64,000 nucleotides of DNA from Gemmatimonadota bacterium (lineage in GTDB: Bacteria > Gemmatimonadota > Gemmatimonadetes > Gemmatimonadales > Gemmatimonadaceae). The translations under genes were made by a program, and so were the position numbers. Under the pieces are notes generated by a model. The model had not been told where the DNA came from and did not search any database. It worked only from the letters and a program-made list of their open reading frames with translations. The stretch lies in contig PLCA01000016.1 of assembly GCA_003134685.1 (NCBI GenBank), positions 1-64,000 of the forward strand, read 5' to 3'. Of this stretch, positions 35,305 through 43,913 are shown one piece after another (the stretch's first letter is position 1; every line of letters begins with the position of its first letter).

Positions 35305-35892
35305 CTAAATGCGCTTGCGGGGCGCGACTGGCGTCAGTTTGGCCGATCCGGTCTTGGCGATGATTCCGAGTTTCAGCACCGTGTTCCAGTTACGGGCGGT
35401 GCCGCGACCCAGGCGCTTCTCGATCATCACATGCGTCAGCTTGGAGCGGCCCTGTCCGTTCGGGTAGAAGATGTAGGCCTGCTTCCCTTTTGCCGTTATG
35501 ATCTCCGGGCCTTTCCCTTTGATGTCTGCCTGGAGTGCGGCGACGACCTCGGCATTGGGCGCGCTCTTCAGGAAGAGCGCTATCAGATGCCCTGGATCCC
35601 GCTCGGCTTCCTTGCGATAAGGATTCTGCCGGATCAGTAATTTCCACTCCTCAGGAGTGCGCACGAAGAAATCAACTTCGAGCGAGAGCCTGTCCGCGGC
35701 TTCCGACTCCAGGAAGCGCTCGAGCTCGGCGCCCGTTCGCACCTTGCTCGAGAAGATGAGGTTGCCGCTCTGGAGCAGAGAGCGTGCGTCCTGGAGACCG
35801 ACATCCGTTATGAAATTGCGCAGATCGGTCATGCCGATCTGCCGGTGGCCGCCGACGTTGATACCGCGGAGGAGCGCGATGTGAGTTGTCAG
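35305..35892 (-). CDS. DUF1697 family protein, probable non-ATG start
   Basis: A protein of the DUF1697 family, about 195 residues if the conserved N-terminus is included. The first ATG (35832) would give 175 residues and lose the hallmark IALLRGINVGGHRQIGM, which is encoded in frame just upstream. The only plausible initiator for the full form is CTG at 35892; an in-frame TGA follows four codons further upstream. The rest shows the family words LLQSGNLIFSSK and FFVRTPEEW. Function unknown. Either a rare CTG start is used or the true start codon has mutated. Confidence 0.75.
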   Translation of the reverse strand: MTTHIALLRGINVGGHRQIGMTDLRNFITDVGLQDARSLLQSGNLIFSSKVRTGAELERFLESEAADRLSLEVDFFVRTPEEWKLLIRQNPYRKEAERDPGHLIALFLKSAPNAEVVAALQADIKGKGPEIITAKGKQAYIFYPNGQGRSKLTHVMIEKRLGRGTARNWNTVLKLGIIAKTGSAKLTPVAPRKRI

Positions 35893-35974
35893 AGGGAGCC
35901 GTCAGTGGTGATTGACACGCCAACAACCTAGCGAGGGCGTGCAACAGGCGCGAGCGCACATTTTTCCCGCGTCA

Positions 35975-37249
35975 CTACGCGCGCGCGGAGTGTTCTCGAT
36001 TGCGCTGCCCCGGCCCGCGCTTCGTGCTCCGGTACGGTCGCTCCCACTCCCGCAGGTGAGCCAGCAGATAGTCGAGCGAGAAGATGTGCCGCGAGTTGTC
36101 GGCTTTGCGGCGGAAGATCACGCGCGACCAGCCGCGCATCCCGGTGGGCGTGTACCACTCGCCATCCATGTGCAGCTTGTCGCCGGAGATCGCCCTGATC
36201 AGAACGCGCTCGTACTGCGAGCGCGGAAGGACACGCTCGGGAAAGAGATTGTCCCACGTGCACAACCGACCGACGTCCTCGTAGCCAGGTGGACGGTCGT
36301 CGAGGTCGAGGAGCGACGGGGCACGTCCCTTCATCACCGAGCCGATGAGGCGCAGCGTGAAAGGATCCGAGTAGCGACGGATATTGGGCCAGAAATGCTT
36401 GGTGATCCGGCCCGCGATCTCCCTCAAAGAGAGGAAATGTCCATGAGTGGTCGGCCACCTGTCCTCGTCGATGTCGCAGGTGAAGGGGTTTTCCGGGAAG
36501 CAGTCGAAGCGCGCCAGCCATCCCTTGCGAGTGGTGTGCGGCATGGGACGAAATCCCCTGATGATTGGGATATCGGTCTCATCGAGCGCGCTGATCTCGT
36601 AGCTCGGCCAATGCATAACCTCGCGGACGATGCCCACGATTAGAGTGGCGGTCGCGATCATGAGGGGCGCGTCGGGGGTGAAATCGGCCGTAACTTCAAT
36701 GCGATCCCCACGGGGCCTGACGCCGATCCCGGTTGACCGGCGGTTCGCCGCGAGCAGCATCACGGGAACCGGAAGGATGTGGGCCAGCAGATATGCGAGC
36801 TGGTCGACGGTTCTCGTCGGGCCCTGCTCCTCTTTTGGCACCTCGAAGGAGATGTTGTAGTGGGTGCTGAAGCCGGCGAGCTGTACATCGCTGTCGTGCG
36901 CCTGCTCCCAGGCGTCGAGCTCCTGCCGGACGAACAGGATCGCTTCCCAGAGTGAGCGTCCGGCGCGCGCGGCGCAGCCACGCTCGATCTCGATCACTGG
37001 GGTAGCGACCTCGATGACGCCGGTGTCGAAGTAGACCGCGCCGCCGGTGGGCAGGTGATACGACCTCCCCTTCCGGTGCATCATCTTCTCACGGATGAAA
37101 CTGCGCGGGCTACCGAAGGTATCCTCCGGCTTCACCTGCACGCCGTCCACGATCACGGCGAATTCGGCTTCCATACCGATCGCCGCGAGCTGGATCCGCT
37201 CGCGAGTGGATGATTTGTTCTCCGGTCCTTTCTTCTTCTTCAGCGTCAT
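35975..37249 (-). CDS. Glutamate-cysteine-ligase-like (GCS2/amidoligase-type) protein
   Basis: A 424-residue protein with a glutamine-synthetase-like fold as in GCS2 carboxylate-amine ligases. The ATP/metal acids appear as IGMEAEFAVI (Glu27 and Glu29), GGAVYFDTGVIEVATP (Glu80) and GFSTHYNISFE (His130, Asn132), the usual order for the family. No signal peptide, so cytoplasmic. True GshA activity is unlikely to be read from this alone, and a related role joining an amino acid to a peptide or other carboxylate is possible. Last of five clustered minus-strand genes (transporter, hydrolase, M15-like, ligase), 57 bp after the M15-like gene. Confidence 0.62.
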   Translation of the reverse strand: MTLKKKKGPENKSSTRERIQLAAIGMEAEFAVIVDGVQVKPEDTFGSPRSFIREKMMHRKGRSYHLPTGGAVYFDTGVIEVATPVIEIERGCAARAGRSLWEAILFVRQELDAWEQAHDSDVQLAGFSTHYNISFEVPKEEQGPTRTVDQLAYLLAHILPVPVMLLAANRRSTGIGVRPRGDRIEVTADFTPDAPLMIATATLIVGIVREVMHWPSYEISALDETDIPIIRGFRPMPHTTRKGWLARFDCFPENPFTCDIDEDRWPTTHGHFLSLREIAGRITKHFWPNIRRYSDPFTLRLIGSVMKGRAPSLLDLDDRPPGYEDVGRLCTWDNLFPERVLPRSQYERVLIRAISGDKLHMDGEWYTPTGMRGWSRVIFRRKADNSRHIFSLDYLLAHLREWERPYRSTKRGPGQRNREHSARA

Positions 37250-37306
37250 TCTCTTCTTTTAGCCAGAGTCCTGAATCTTCACTTATTGAATCGTGCGATA
37301 GCTCCG

Positions 37307-37939
37307 TCAACTTTTCACATCCCGCGGTACCGACAACACGTAGCCCAGATCGAGGTGGAGGTGGTCTTCCGCGAAGCCGGTCGGCGCTCCGTAAGGGCGG
37401 GTCCAGATGCCCGGCAGAGTCTGGCGCGCGATCAGACTGAACCGCTCGATCGCGCCCCGATTGTCCAAGTAGGTGTCGCCAATTCGGTAGATGTTGGCGG
37501 CCGTTCCCCAGGCGTGTGGGGTCGCGTTCTTGGAGAAGCGGTGGGAGGGCGATCGATAGCCCCCATTTGCGGAGATATGGACAAGCGTCCCAACTGCATC
37601 CCGAAACCTCTCCAGGCACACTGCCAACAGCGTTATAGCGCACGGAACGTACCGGGGAAATGTCCTCAGGGGCGGCGCTTCCCGGACGTCGACCTGGATG
37701 AACTCCCAGAGCAGGAAATGCGAGGCTAACTCGATTTTCATGGCCGAGTCCCAGGACGGGACCTCATAGAAATAGCGGGGAAGCTGACGGGGAAACCCGG
37801 TCGCGTCCTTCCACTCCTCCCCGGGCCTGAGCGCCTTTCGATACTCGGGCGGGAGGGTAAGCCCGTCAACGACCCGAAGCGGGAAATTCGGGGCCTCATT
37901 CACACCCGGCGTCTCCGCGAAACTGGCGGGGTCGCTCAT
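37307..37939 (-). CDS. M15-like (D-Ala-D-Ala carboxypeptidase-fold) protein
   Basis: A 210-residue protein with an M15/DD-carboxypeptidase-like core: the strand ISANGGYRSPSHR, PHAWGTAANIYRIG and FAEDHLHLDLG near residues 122-199. These correspond to the metal-binding region of M15 peptidases (usually H-x6-D ... HxD). His142 and His193/His195 are kept, but the expected Asp is Asn149, so the metal site may be altered. No signal peptide is visible. Its start overlaps the end of the beta-lactamase-like gene by 4 bp, so the two are coupled. It might trim or bind a peptide inside the cell. Confidence 0.6.
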   Translation of the reverse strand: MSDPASFAETPGVNEAPNFPLRVVDGLTLPPEYRKALRPGEEWKDATGFPRQLPRYFYEVPSWDSAMKIELASHFLLWEFIQVDVREAPPLRTFPRYVPCAITLLAVCLERFRDAVGTLVHISANGGYRSPSHRFSKNATPHAWGTAANIYRIGDTYLDNRGAIERFSLIARQTLPGIWTRPYGAPTGFAEDHLHLDLGYVLSVPRDVKS

Positions 37940-38826
37940 TCATCCACCGGGCCTTGGGTGAGGTACTCGTATATGGTATGCGAGATAGCGGCGATCGTAC
38001 GCGAGCGGCCGGTCGTTTCGGGGTCCCACTCTGTAAGGATCACGAGCACGTAAGGCTTCCGTTTGGGCAGGTAGACCACTCCCGCGTCGTGGGCGACCGT
38101 TGATATCTCCCCCGTCTTATGAGCGACGCGTGTGCCTTTCGGCAGCCTGGCGGGAATTCCCTGGTTGAATTCCTGGCCGTGGAGGATGTCCATCATCCGC
38201 CGCGACAGGGCGGGGGAGAACGCCTTTCCCTCCGACAGCATGATGAGAATTCTCAGCAGCCCATCGGCGGTCACCATGTTGTTGATGCCCTTTTCGAACG
38301 CCAGCTCATCTTCGACCCCGCGCCTGAGCTCGATCCCCTCGTCGACATGCAGCTCCTTCAGCGTCTGATTGACGGCGTCCGATCCGATCACGCCGAGCAG
38401 GAGATTGGTCGCGAGATTGCTGGAGGTCGTGATCATGTGATACGCCAGCTCATCGACGCGCATCATCTTGCCGATTGCGTTGTGTACGGCCGAGTTGGCA
38501 TCGCGCCCCGATTCGACGCGGAACGGGATGTTCTCGACGACGCTCAGGAAGCGATTGCGGACGTGCACGCGGGAATGCGGCAGAAGATCGCCGCGATTGA
38601 TCGCGGCGAAGGCGCCGAGAAGGATCGGAACCTTGATGGTGCTCGCGGCGTGAAACCAGCGGTCGCCGTGATAGTGGAGCTCGAGGCCGGTCTCGGCATC
38701 GCGCAGGGCCACAGCGATGGCTTTGGCGCCCGACTCCTGTTCGATCTTCTCGATCTGCTCTCGCAGTGCGCGGTCGCGCGGCACTATCTCCGTCGTGGGC
38801 GGTGCGGACCCTTCCTCCTTCGGCAT
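37936..38826 (-). CDS. Serine hydrolase of the class A beta-lactamase fold, apparently cytoplasmic
   Basis: A 296-residue penicillin-binding/beta-lactamase-fold hydrolase. All three motifs are present: SxxK as Ser62-Thr-Ile-Lys65 in AASTIKVPILL, SxN as Ser135-Ser-Asn137 and KTG at 237-239 in AHKTGEISTVAHDAG. An Glu-rich segment (EDELAFE) occupies the omega-loop region. The N-terminus (MPKEEGSAPPTTE) has no signal peptide and starts only 8 bp after the permease stop, so a hidden leader is unlikely. True beta-lactamases are exported, so this is more likely an intracellular peptidase or esterase acting on imported peptides (inference). Not evidence for drug resistance. Confidence 0.75.
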   Translation of the reverse strand: MPKEEGSAPPTTEIVPRDRALREQIEKIEQESGAKAIAVALRDAETGLELHYHGDRWFHAASTIKVPILLGAFAAINRGDLLPHSRVHVRNRFLSVVENIPFRVESGRDANSAVHNAIGKMMRVDELAYHMITTSSNLATNLLLGVIGSDAVNQTLKELHVDEGIELRRGVEDELAFEKGINNMVTADGLLRILIMLSEGKAFSPALSRRMMDILHGQEFNQGIPARLPKGTRVAHKTGEISTVAHDAGVVYLPKRKPYVLVILTEWDPETTGRSRTIAAISHTIYEYLTQGPVDE

Positions 38827-38834
38827 CGGGGAAA

Positions 38835-39755
38835 TCAGGAGTATGCTACGCGGGGATCCGCTTTGGCGTAGGCGAGATCAGTGAGGAGATTGACCAACAC
38901 GAACACAACGCTCAGGAACAACACAGATCCCTGAATCGCCGGCAAATCGCGTCGCGTGATCGCATTCACCACGTAGCGCCCGAGCCCGGGCCAGCTGAAG
39001 ATCGTCTCGGTGAGAATGCTGCCGGTGAGATAGTATCCGAAGTCGAGGCCGAGCACCGTGATGATTGGAATCAGCGCATTCCTGAGGGCGTGCCTCACGA
39101 CCACGACGCGCTCCGTCAATCCTTTCGCGCGAGCTGTGCGGACGAAGTCGCCGCTCAGCACATCGAGCATCGCCGATCTCGTCACGCGAGCGAGAAATGC
39201 AATCGATCGTGAGCCAAGGGCGAACGCCGGAAGAATGAGGTACTTGATACCGCCGTAGCCCGAAGGCGGTAGCCACCTCAGCGTCACTGCGAACACCAGG
39301 ATAAGAATGAGCCCGACCCAGTACACCGGGAACGAGATTCCGAGATACGCTATGCCAAGTCCGAGGCGGTCGAACCAGCCGCCGGGATTTCTCGCGCTCA
39401 AAACGCCGAGTGTGATGCCAAGCACGGATGCGAGCAGCATGGCGGATCCGGCGAGTAGGAGCGTCTTCGGGAATCGCTCGCGGATGTCCGTCATAATCGG
39501 CCGCTGGGTGATGTAGGAGTTTCCGAAATCACCACGCAGGACACCGCCTGTGTAGTGAGCGAACTGGCTCAACACCGGCTCGTCGAGGCGAAGCTCCTTT
39601 CTGAGTCGCGCGATCGTCTCGGGATCCGCGCGCTCACCCACCATCTCCTGCACCACATCGCCGGGCGCGACGCGCAGGAGCAGAAAGACGACTACCAGGA
39701 CTCCAAACAACGTCGGAATCGAAAGCAGCAGTCTGCGAACGATGAAAGACAGCAC
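38835..39755 (-). CDS. Dipeptide/oligopeptide-type ABC permease (DppB/OppB-like)
   Basis: A 306-residue permease with six predicted membrane helices and the family opening MLSFIVRRLLLSIPTLFGVLVVVFLLL plus RVAPGD. The EAA-like coupling loop is ARAKGLTERVVVVRHALRNALIP near residue 215. It pairs with the adjacent binding lipoprotein (4 bp). The usual second permease and two ATPases are not in the window, so either they lie elsewhere or the system borrows them. Confidence 0.88.
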   Translation of the reverse strand: MLSFIVRRLLLSIPTLFGVLVVVFLLLRVAPGDVVQEMVGERADPETIARLRKELRLDEPVLSQFAHYTGGVLRGDFGNSYITQRPIMTDIRERFPKTLLLAGSAMLLASVLGITLGVLSARNPGGWFDRLGLGIAYLGISFPVYWVGLILILVFAVTLRWLPPSGYGGIKYLILPAFALGSRSIAFLARVTRSAMLDVLSGDFVRTARAKGLTERVVVVRHALRNALIPIITVLGLDFGYYLTGSILTETIFSWPGLGRYVVNAITRRDLPAIQGSVLFLSVVFVLVNLLTDLAYAKADPRVAYS

Positions 39756-39759
39756 TTCG

Positions 39760-41310
39760 CTATTTGGTAATTGTCACGTCGGTCCAGCGCTGGCCGTTGA
39801 AGACGGCCGGCACGGCGAAGCCCTTGATCCAGGGCTGCACCGCGTAGACATCCTTATAGAAGAAGAGATAGATCATCGGCGCGTCGTCGTACGCGAGCTG
39901 GTCGGCCTGGGTGTAAAGGACGTTGCGCTTGGACTCATCCTGCTCGCGGTGGGCCTGGTCTACCAGCGCGTCGAACTTCGGGTTGGAGTAATACGATACG
40001 TTGCCGCCCGCGCCCTTGTTCTTGCTGTAGAGAAGTGGATAGAGAAAGTTTTCCGCGTCCGGATAGTCGGCCCACCATTCCTTGACGTAGAGGTCGCTCT
40101 TTCCGTTTCGGGCGGCCTCGCGAACCGACGAGGCGTCGCGCTGCACTATCGTCACGCGGATTCCCGCTTCGGCGAGGTTTGCCTGAATGGCTTGCGCGAG
40201 GCGGGGGGACTGATCGGTGGTCGCTGCCCAGAGATCGACGTCTATTCCTTTCGGATGCCCCGCCGCGACCAGCAGCTCCTTCGCTTTCGCAACGTTGTGC
40301 GCATACCCTTTGCGATTCGGATCGGCCCCGCCGAGGATTGCCGGAACCACGCCAACGGCGACGGTTCCGCGGCCCGCCATGACAGCGCTGAGGATGGTGC
40401 TGACATCTGTCGCGTAGTTGAGTGCCTGCCGCACGCGAACATCGGCGAGTGGCCCTCGCGCAACGTTGATGGCGACGTACCAGAAGCGAAGCGCCGGCGC
40501 GGATGTGAGAAGTTTGCTCTTCACGGGATCCGTCGCCCAGGATTTGCCCGCTTCGTCCGGGACTGAAAGCACGTCGACGTTGCCTGCTTCGAATTCGGCG
40601 GTGGCGGTGCTCATTTCCGGAATGATGCGCGCCATCAGCGAATCGGTCTTCGGCGGGCCGTCGAAGTAGTCAGGATTCCTGGCGAAGCGCAGGTAATCGT
40701 CGTGTCTCCATTCGACGAACTTCCATGGTCCCGTTCCAATCGGCTTCTGACCGAAGTCGGCCGGGGGATTGTCGGGCACGATGGAGTTGACGGGCATCGC
40801 CAGCTCCTTCGGGAAGATCGAAAGGGGCTCCTTCAACGTGATCAAGACAGTGGAGTCGTCTGGAGCCGCGAGACCGCTGATGCTCGTCGCCTTGCTCGCC
40901 GCGAAATCCTCGGCTCCCTTGATCGGATATAGTGGCCAACCGCGTCCGCCCTTCGTTTTGGGGTCGAGCACGCGCTGGAAGGTCGCGACTACGTTCTTCG
41001 AGGAGAACGGGCGTCCGTCGTGGAACTTGACGCCGCTGCGAAGATGGAATGTGTACGTGATTCCGTCGGCGCTCACGTCCCACGATTTCGCGAGCCCGGG
41101 AACCACCTTCGCGTCCGGAGTGAAGCGCGTCAGTCCATCGAAGATGTATGCGACGGCGCGTCCGGTGGGGACGTCCGTCGAGAGGGCTGGATCCATCGAT
41201 CGCGGGTCGTAAGTATCGCGCGAATCGATGATCGTTTTGCGGGAAGGAGCAGATTCGCCGCCGCCACAGCTGAGAATCGCCGGTATTACGAGGAGGAAAA
41301 GTCGCCGCAT
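39760..41310 (-). CDS. Dipeptide-type ABC substrate-binding lipoprotein (DppA/OppA-like)
   Basis: A 516-residue SBP_bac_5 family solute receptor. The lipoprotein signal MRRLFLLVIPAILSC has a lipobox ILSC. Family words: DPRSMDPALSTDVPTGRAVAYIFDGL, LRSGVKFHDGRPFSSKNVVATFQRVLDP and AITLKEPLSIFPKELAMP. Start at ATG 41310; the upstream ATG 41364 would precede the signal. First gene of a five-gene cluster (binding protein, permease, serine hydrolase, M15-like, ligase-like), divergent from the small membrane protein before the BamA-like gene. It recognises peptides, perhaps murein tri- or tetrapeptides given the nearby mpl; nickel or heme are alternative ligands in this family. Confidence 0.88.
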   Translation of the reverse strand: MRRLFLLVIPAILSCGGGESAPSRKTIIDSRDTYDPRSMDPALSTDVPTGRAVAYIFDGLTRFTPDAKVVPGLAKSWDVSADGITYTFHLRSGVKFHDGRPFSSKNVVATFQRVLDPKTKGGRGWPLYPIKGAEDFAASKATSISGLAAPDDSTVLITLKEPLSIFPKELAMPVNSIVPDNPPADFGQKPIGTGPWKFVEWRHDDYLRFARNPDYFDGPPKTDSLMARIIPEMSTATAEFEAGNVDVLSVPDEAGKSWATDPVKSKLLTSAPALRFWYVAINVARGPLADVRVRQALNYATDVSTILSAVMAGRGTVAVGVVPAILGGADPNRKGYAHNVAKAKELLVAAGHPKGIDVDLWAATTDQSPRLAQAIQANLAEAGIRVTIVQRDASSVREAARNGKSDLYVKEWWADYPDAENFLYPLLYSKNKGAGGNVSYYSNPKFDALVDQAHREQDESKRNVLYTQADQLAYDDAPMIYLFFYKDVYAVQPWIKGFAVPAVFNGQRWTDVTITK

Positions 41311-41331
41311 GAGTGTCTTCTGACGGTTGAC

Positions 41332-41655
41332 ATGAAGGGGCGAAATACGAGAACTTTCGCGCACCCCGAATTAGGCCTCACCGTGAGCGCAGAATACTAT
41401 TATCGCCGCCGACTTGGCGCCAAGGATCTACTGCCTGCCGTTGGCGTCGGCGTCGCCGCCGGTATGGCCGTTTTCTACATTGTGCAACTCTTAATCCAGC
41501 GTACACCACTCGTTCCGCAGGGCGAGCAACCTCGCACGCCGACGACACCCCCCAACCGAATGCTGGGCGAACGCATCGAGCCTGAAACAGAGACGCACTA
41601 CGCTCGCGAGCTGCCGCCCGGGCAGCCACCAGGCGCGCGCGCGCCGCAAGGGTGA
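41332..41655 (+). CDS. Small single-helix membrane protein upstream of the BamA-like gene
   Basis: A 107-residue protein with one membrane helix (LLPAVGVGVAAGMAVFYIVQLLI) followed by a Pro/Arg/Glu-rich tail (TPTTPPNRMLGERIEPETET). The start is ATG 41332; GTG 41383 is a possible later start. Its stop overlaps the BamA-like GTG start (GTGA). Co-transcription with the barrel protein and TamB suggests a role with them. No homology recognised. Confidence 0.65.
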   Translation: MKGRNTRTFAHPELGLTVSAEYYYRRRLGAKDLLPAVGVGVAAGMAVFYIVQLLIQRTPLVPQGEQPRTPTTPPNRMLGERIEPETETHYARELPPGQPPGARAPQG

Positions 41656-43907
41656 GGTTTCCCCGGATACGACTCGGGGTCTATACCGCACTCGCGTTCT
41701 TCGCAGCGTTTACCGGCGTCAACAGCGCACGCGCGCAGGACATCGAGTGCCAGCGTGGCGACCTCGAAGTGTTTCGACTGGTGTTCGAGGGGAACAAGGC
41801 CTTTTCGGACGCTGATCTTGCCAAGACGATTGTCACCGCGCCATCGGCGTGGGCGCGGCGTTACCTATACCTGCCCTTCACGGTCAAACATTGTCTGGAT
41901 CGAGCTGAACTCCCGAACGATCGGGCGCGGTTGATAATCTTTTATCGCCGTCGGGGGTATCCGAAAGTGACCGTAGACACCGTCGTAAAGGTGCTGGCGC
42001 CCCGGGCGGTCGAGGTCAGGTTCAACATCAGCGAGGGACCCCCGATGATACTCAGGTCCTTCGTGGTCAGCGGACTGGATTCGGTTCCGGAAAAAGCGCA
42101 GATCCGCCGTGGTGTGCCTGTGCGCGAAGGCGGAAGATTCGACCGCTTTGGGATAGATGCCGCGGCGGACACGGTTCGCCAGCGACTGCACAACGATGGA
42201 TACCCGAGGGCTGAGGCGGTCAATCGCTTCAGCGTGAACGACAGCACTTGGAGCGCGTGGGACACCCTTTACGTGACGCCCGGTCCGAGGACGAAGCTTG
42301 GAGCAATCAAGATCAACGTGATACCGCTTGATTCTGCAAAGGGCCAGCAGATACCGACCAGAATCGTGCGCCGGATCATGGGGCTCGATTCGGGTGAGCT
42401 TTTCCGCGAGGACGAGATCATCGACGCTCAGCGCGCCCTCTATCAGACCGAGGCGTATCAGCACGTGTCGATAACGCCCGACTCGGCCTCGGATACTCTG
42501 GTCACTCTCTACACGAATCTGGCCGAGGCTCCAATGCATGCGGCGAGAGCGGGTGCGGGATACGGAACGCTGGATTGCTTTCGACTGACCACCGAGTTCA
42601 CCGACTACAATTTTCTGAACGGCGCGCGCCGGTTCGATCTCAATGCGCGGGTCTCGAAGATCGGAATCGGGAAGCCGCTCGACGGCGCGCCGGGGCTGTG
42701 CCCGGCGGCAAAGCAAGACGTTTTCAGCAACCGTCTGAACTACTACATCGGGGCCACGTTCAGGCAGCCAACGTTTCTCGGACTGAGAACGGTTCCGACG
42801 ATCACGGTATACAGCCAGCGCGTGTCGGAGTACAACGCGTATCTGCGAACGACGGCGATTGGAGGCGTGGCATCGGTGGTGTGGCGGGGCCTCACCAGAA
42901 CGCCGGTCAACCTCGCCTACTCTATGGACCTCGGCCGAACCGAGGCGCAGCCGGCGCTTTTCTGCGCGGTGTTCAACCTGTGCGAAGCGGCTGAGCGCGA
43001 GAGAATCCAGCGCACCCAAACGCTGGCGGTGCTGAGCCTCGCCGTGACGCGTGACAACTCGAACAATCTTCTCTCGCCAACGCGCGGGTCGATCATCAGG
43101 CTCGAAGCGCGGCATTCGTCGCCGGCCATTCTTTCCAACAAGGATCTTCAGTTCAACAAGCTGGTTGGAGATGCGTCGCGGTACATCAGCGCCGGCGGCG
43201 GCAATGTGCTCGCCTTCCGCATCCGCGGCGGAAGCGTGTTCGGCCGCAACGTGGCGTCGGCGACGGCGTTCATCCCACCGCAGGAGCGGTTGTACGCCGG
43301 TGGTCCTACGACCGTTCGTGGATTCTCGCAGAATGAGCTCGGCTCGCTGATCTACATTGCACCCGGTCGCCAGGAGATATCAACGGTCGACAGCCTTGGT
43401 CAACCGATAACAGTGCTTCGGGACAGCAGCGGTTTGACGCGAAGAGTCGTTCCGGTCGGCGGCAACAGTCTGGTCGTTGGCAACATGGAGCTGCGCCTCA
43501 GAAGTCCGTTCTTGCCCGAGCTCCTGCAATTCACTCTGTTCACGGATGCGGGCGAAGTCTGGAATCGTGGCAGCACGGCGACGCTGAGTGGCGTAAAGCT
43601 TAAGGTCACTCCGGGCGTTCAGGTAACCGCGTTCTCTCCCGTTGGCCCAGTGCGAGTGGCGATAGGATACAACCCGTACCAGCGTCCCACCGGACCGCTG
43701 TACTATGAAGCGACGAACGAAGGCGGGGAGCTAGTGTGCGTGAGCCCTGGCAACTTATTGCCGGTGACGATAACTCCCGTTCCGAGCTCTACCGACGTCA
43801 TCATTCATCAGCAATCGGGCGTGTGTCCCGCGACATACCAGCCCGCCAAGCAAAACAGCCTTCGCAGCAAGCTGACATTCAGCTTCGCAATCGGTCAGGC
43901 GTTCTAG
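41652..43907 (+). CDS. BamA/TamA-family outer-membrane protein
   Basis: A 751-residue Omp85-family protein. Signal peptide ends near SARAQD. POTRA domains follow: the first near residues 40-110 with EVFRLVFEGNKAFSDADLAKTIV, then ILRSFVVSGLDSVPEKAQIRRGV and KINVIPLDSAKGQQI. The C-terminal half is a bacterial surface antigen beta-barrel with the conserved PPQERLYAGGPTTVRGFSQNELGS (VRGF motif) and a terminal aromatic residue (SFAIGQAF). TamB follows directly, so a TamA-like role in outer-membrane biogenesis or lipid transport is more likely than BamA itself. GTG start overlaps the upstream gene. Confidence 0.88.
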   Translation: MRFPRIRLGVYTALAFFAAFTGVNSARAQDIECQRGDLEVFRLVFEGNKAFSDADLAKTIVTAPSAWARRYLYLPFTVKHCLDRAELPNDRARLIIFYRRRGYPKVTVDTVVKVLAPRAVEVRFNISEGPPMILRSFVVSGLDSVPEKAQIRRGVPVREGGRFDRFGIDAAADTVRQRLHNDGYPRAEAVNRFSVNDSTWSAWDTLYVTPGPRTKLGAIKINVIPLDSAKGQQIPTRIVRRIMGLDSGELFREDEIIDAQRALYQTEAYQHVSITPDSASDTLVTLYTNLAEAPMHAARAGAGYGTLDCFRLTTEFTDYNFLNGARRFDLNARVSKIGIGKPLDGAPGLCPAAKQDVFSNRLNYYIGATFRQPTFLGLRTVPTITVYSQRVSEYNAYLRTTAIGGVASVVWRGLTRTPVNLAYSMDLGRTEAQPALFCAVFNLCEAAERERIQRTQTLAVLSLAVTRDNSNNLLSPTRGSIIRLEARHSSPAILSNKDLQFNKLVGDASRYISAGGGNVLAFRIRGGSVFGRNVASATAFIPPQERLYAGGPTTVRGFSQNELGSLIYIAPGRQEISTVDSLGQPITVLRDSSGLTRRVVPVGGNSLVVGNMELRLRSPFLPELLQFTLFTDAGEVWNRGSTATLSGVKLKVTPGVQVTAFSPVGPVRVAIGYNPYQRPTGPLYYEATNEGGELVCVSPGNLLPVTITPVPSSTDVIIHQQSGVCPATYQPAKQNSLRSKLTFSFAIGQAF

Positions 43908-43913
43908 CTTCCC

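Noticed and set aside
37936-38826. Beta-lactamase resistance gene
   Set aside because: The fold motifs are present, but no signal peptide is visible and the gene lies among peptide uptake and ligation genes. A resistance role is not supported.
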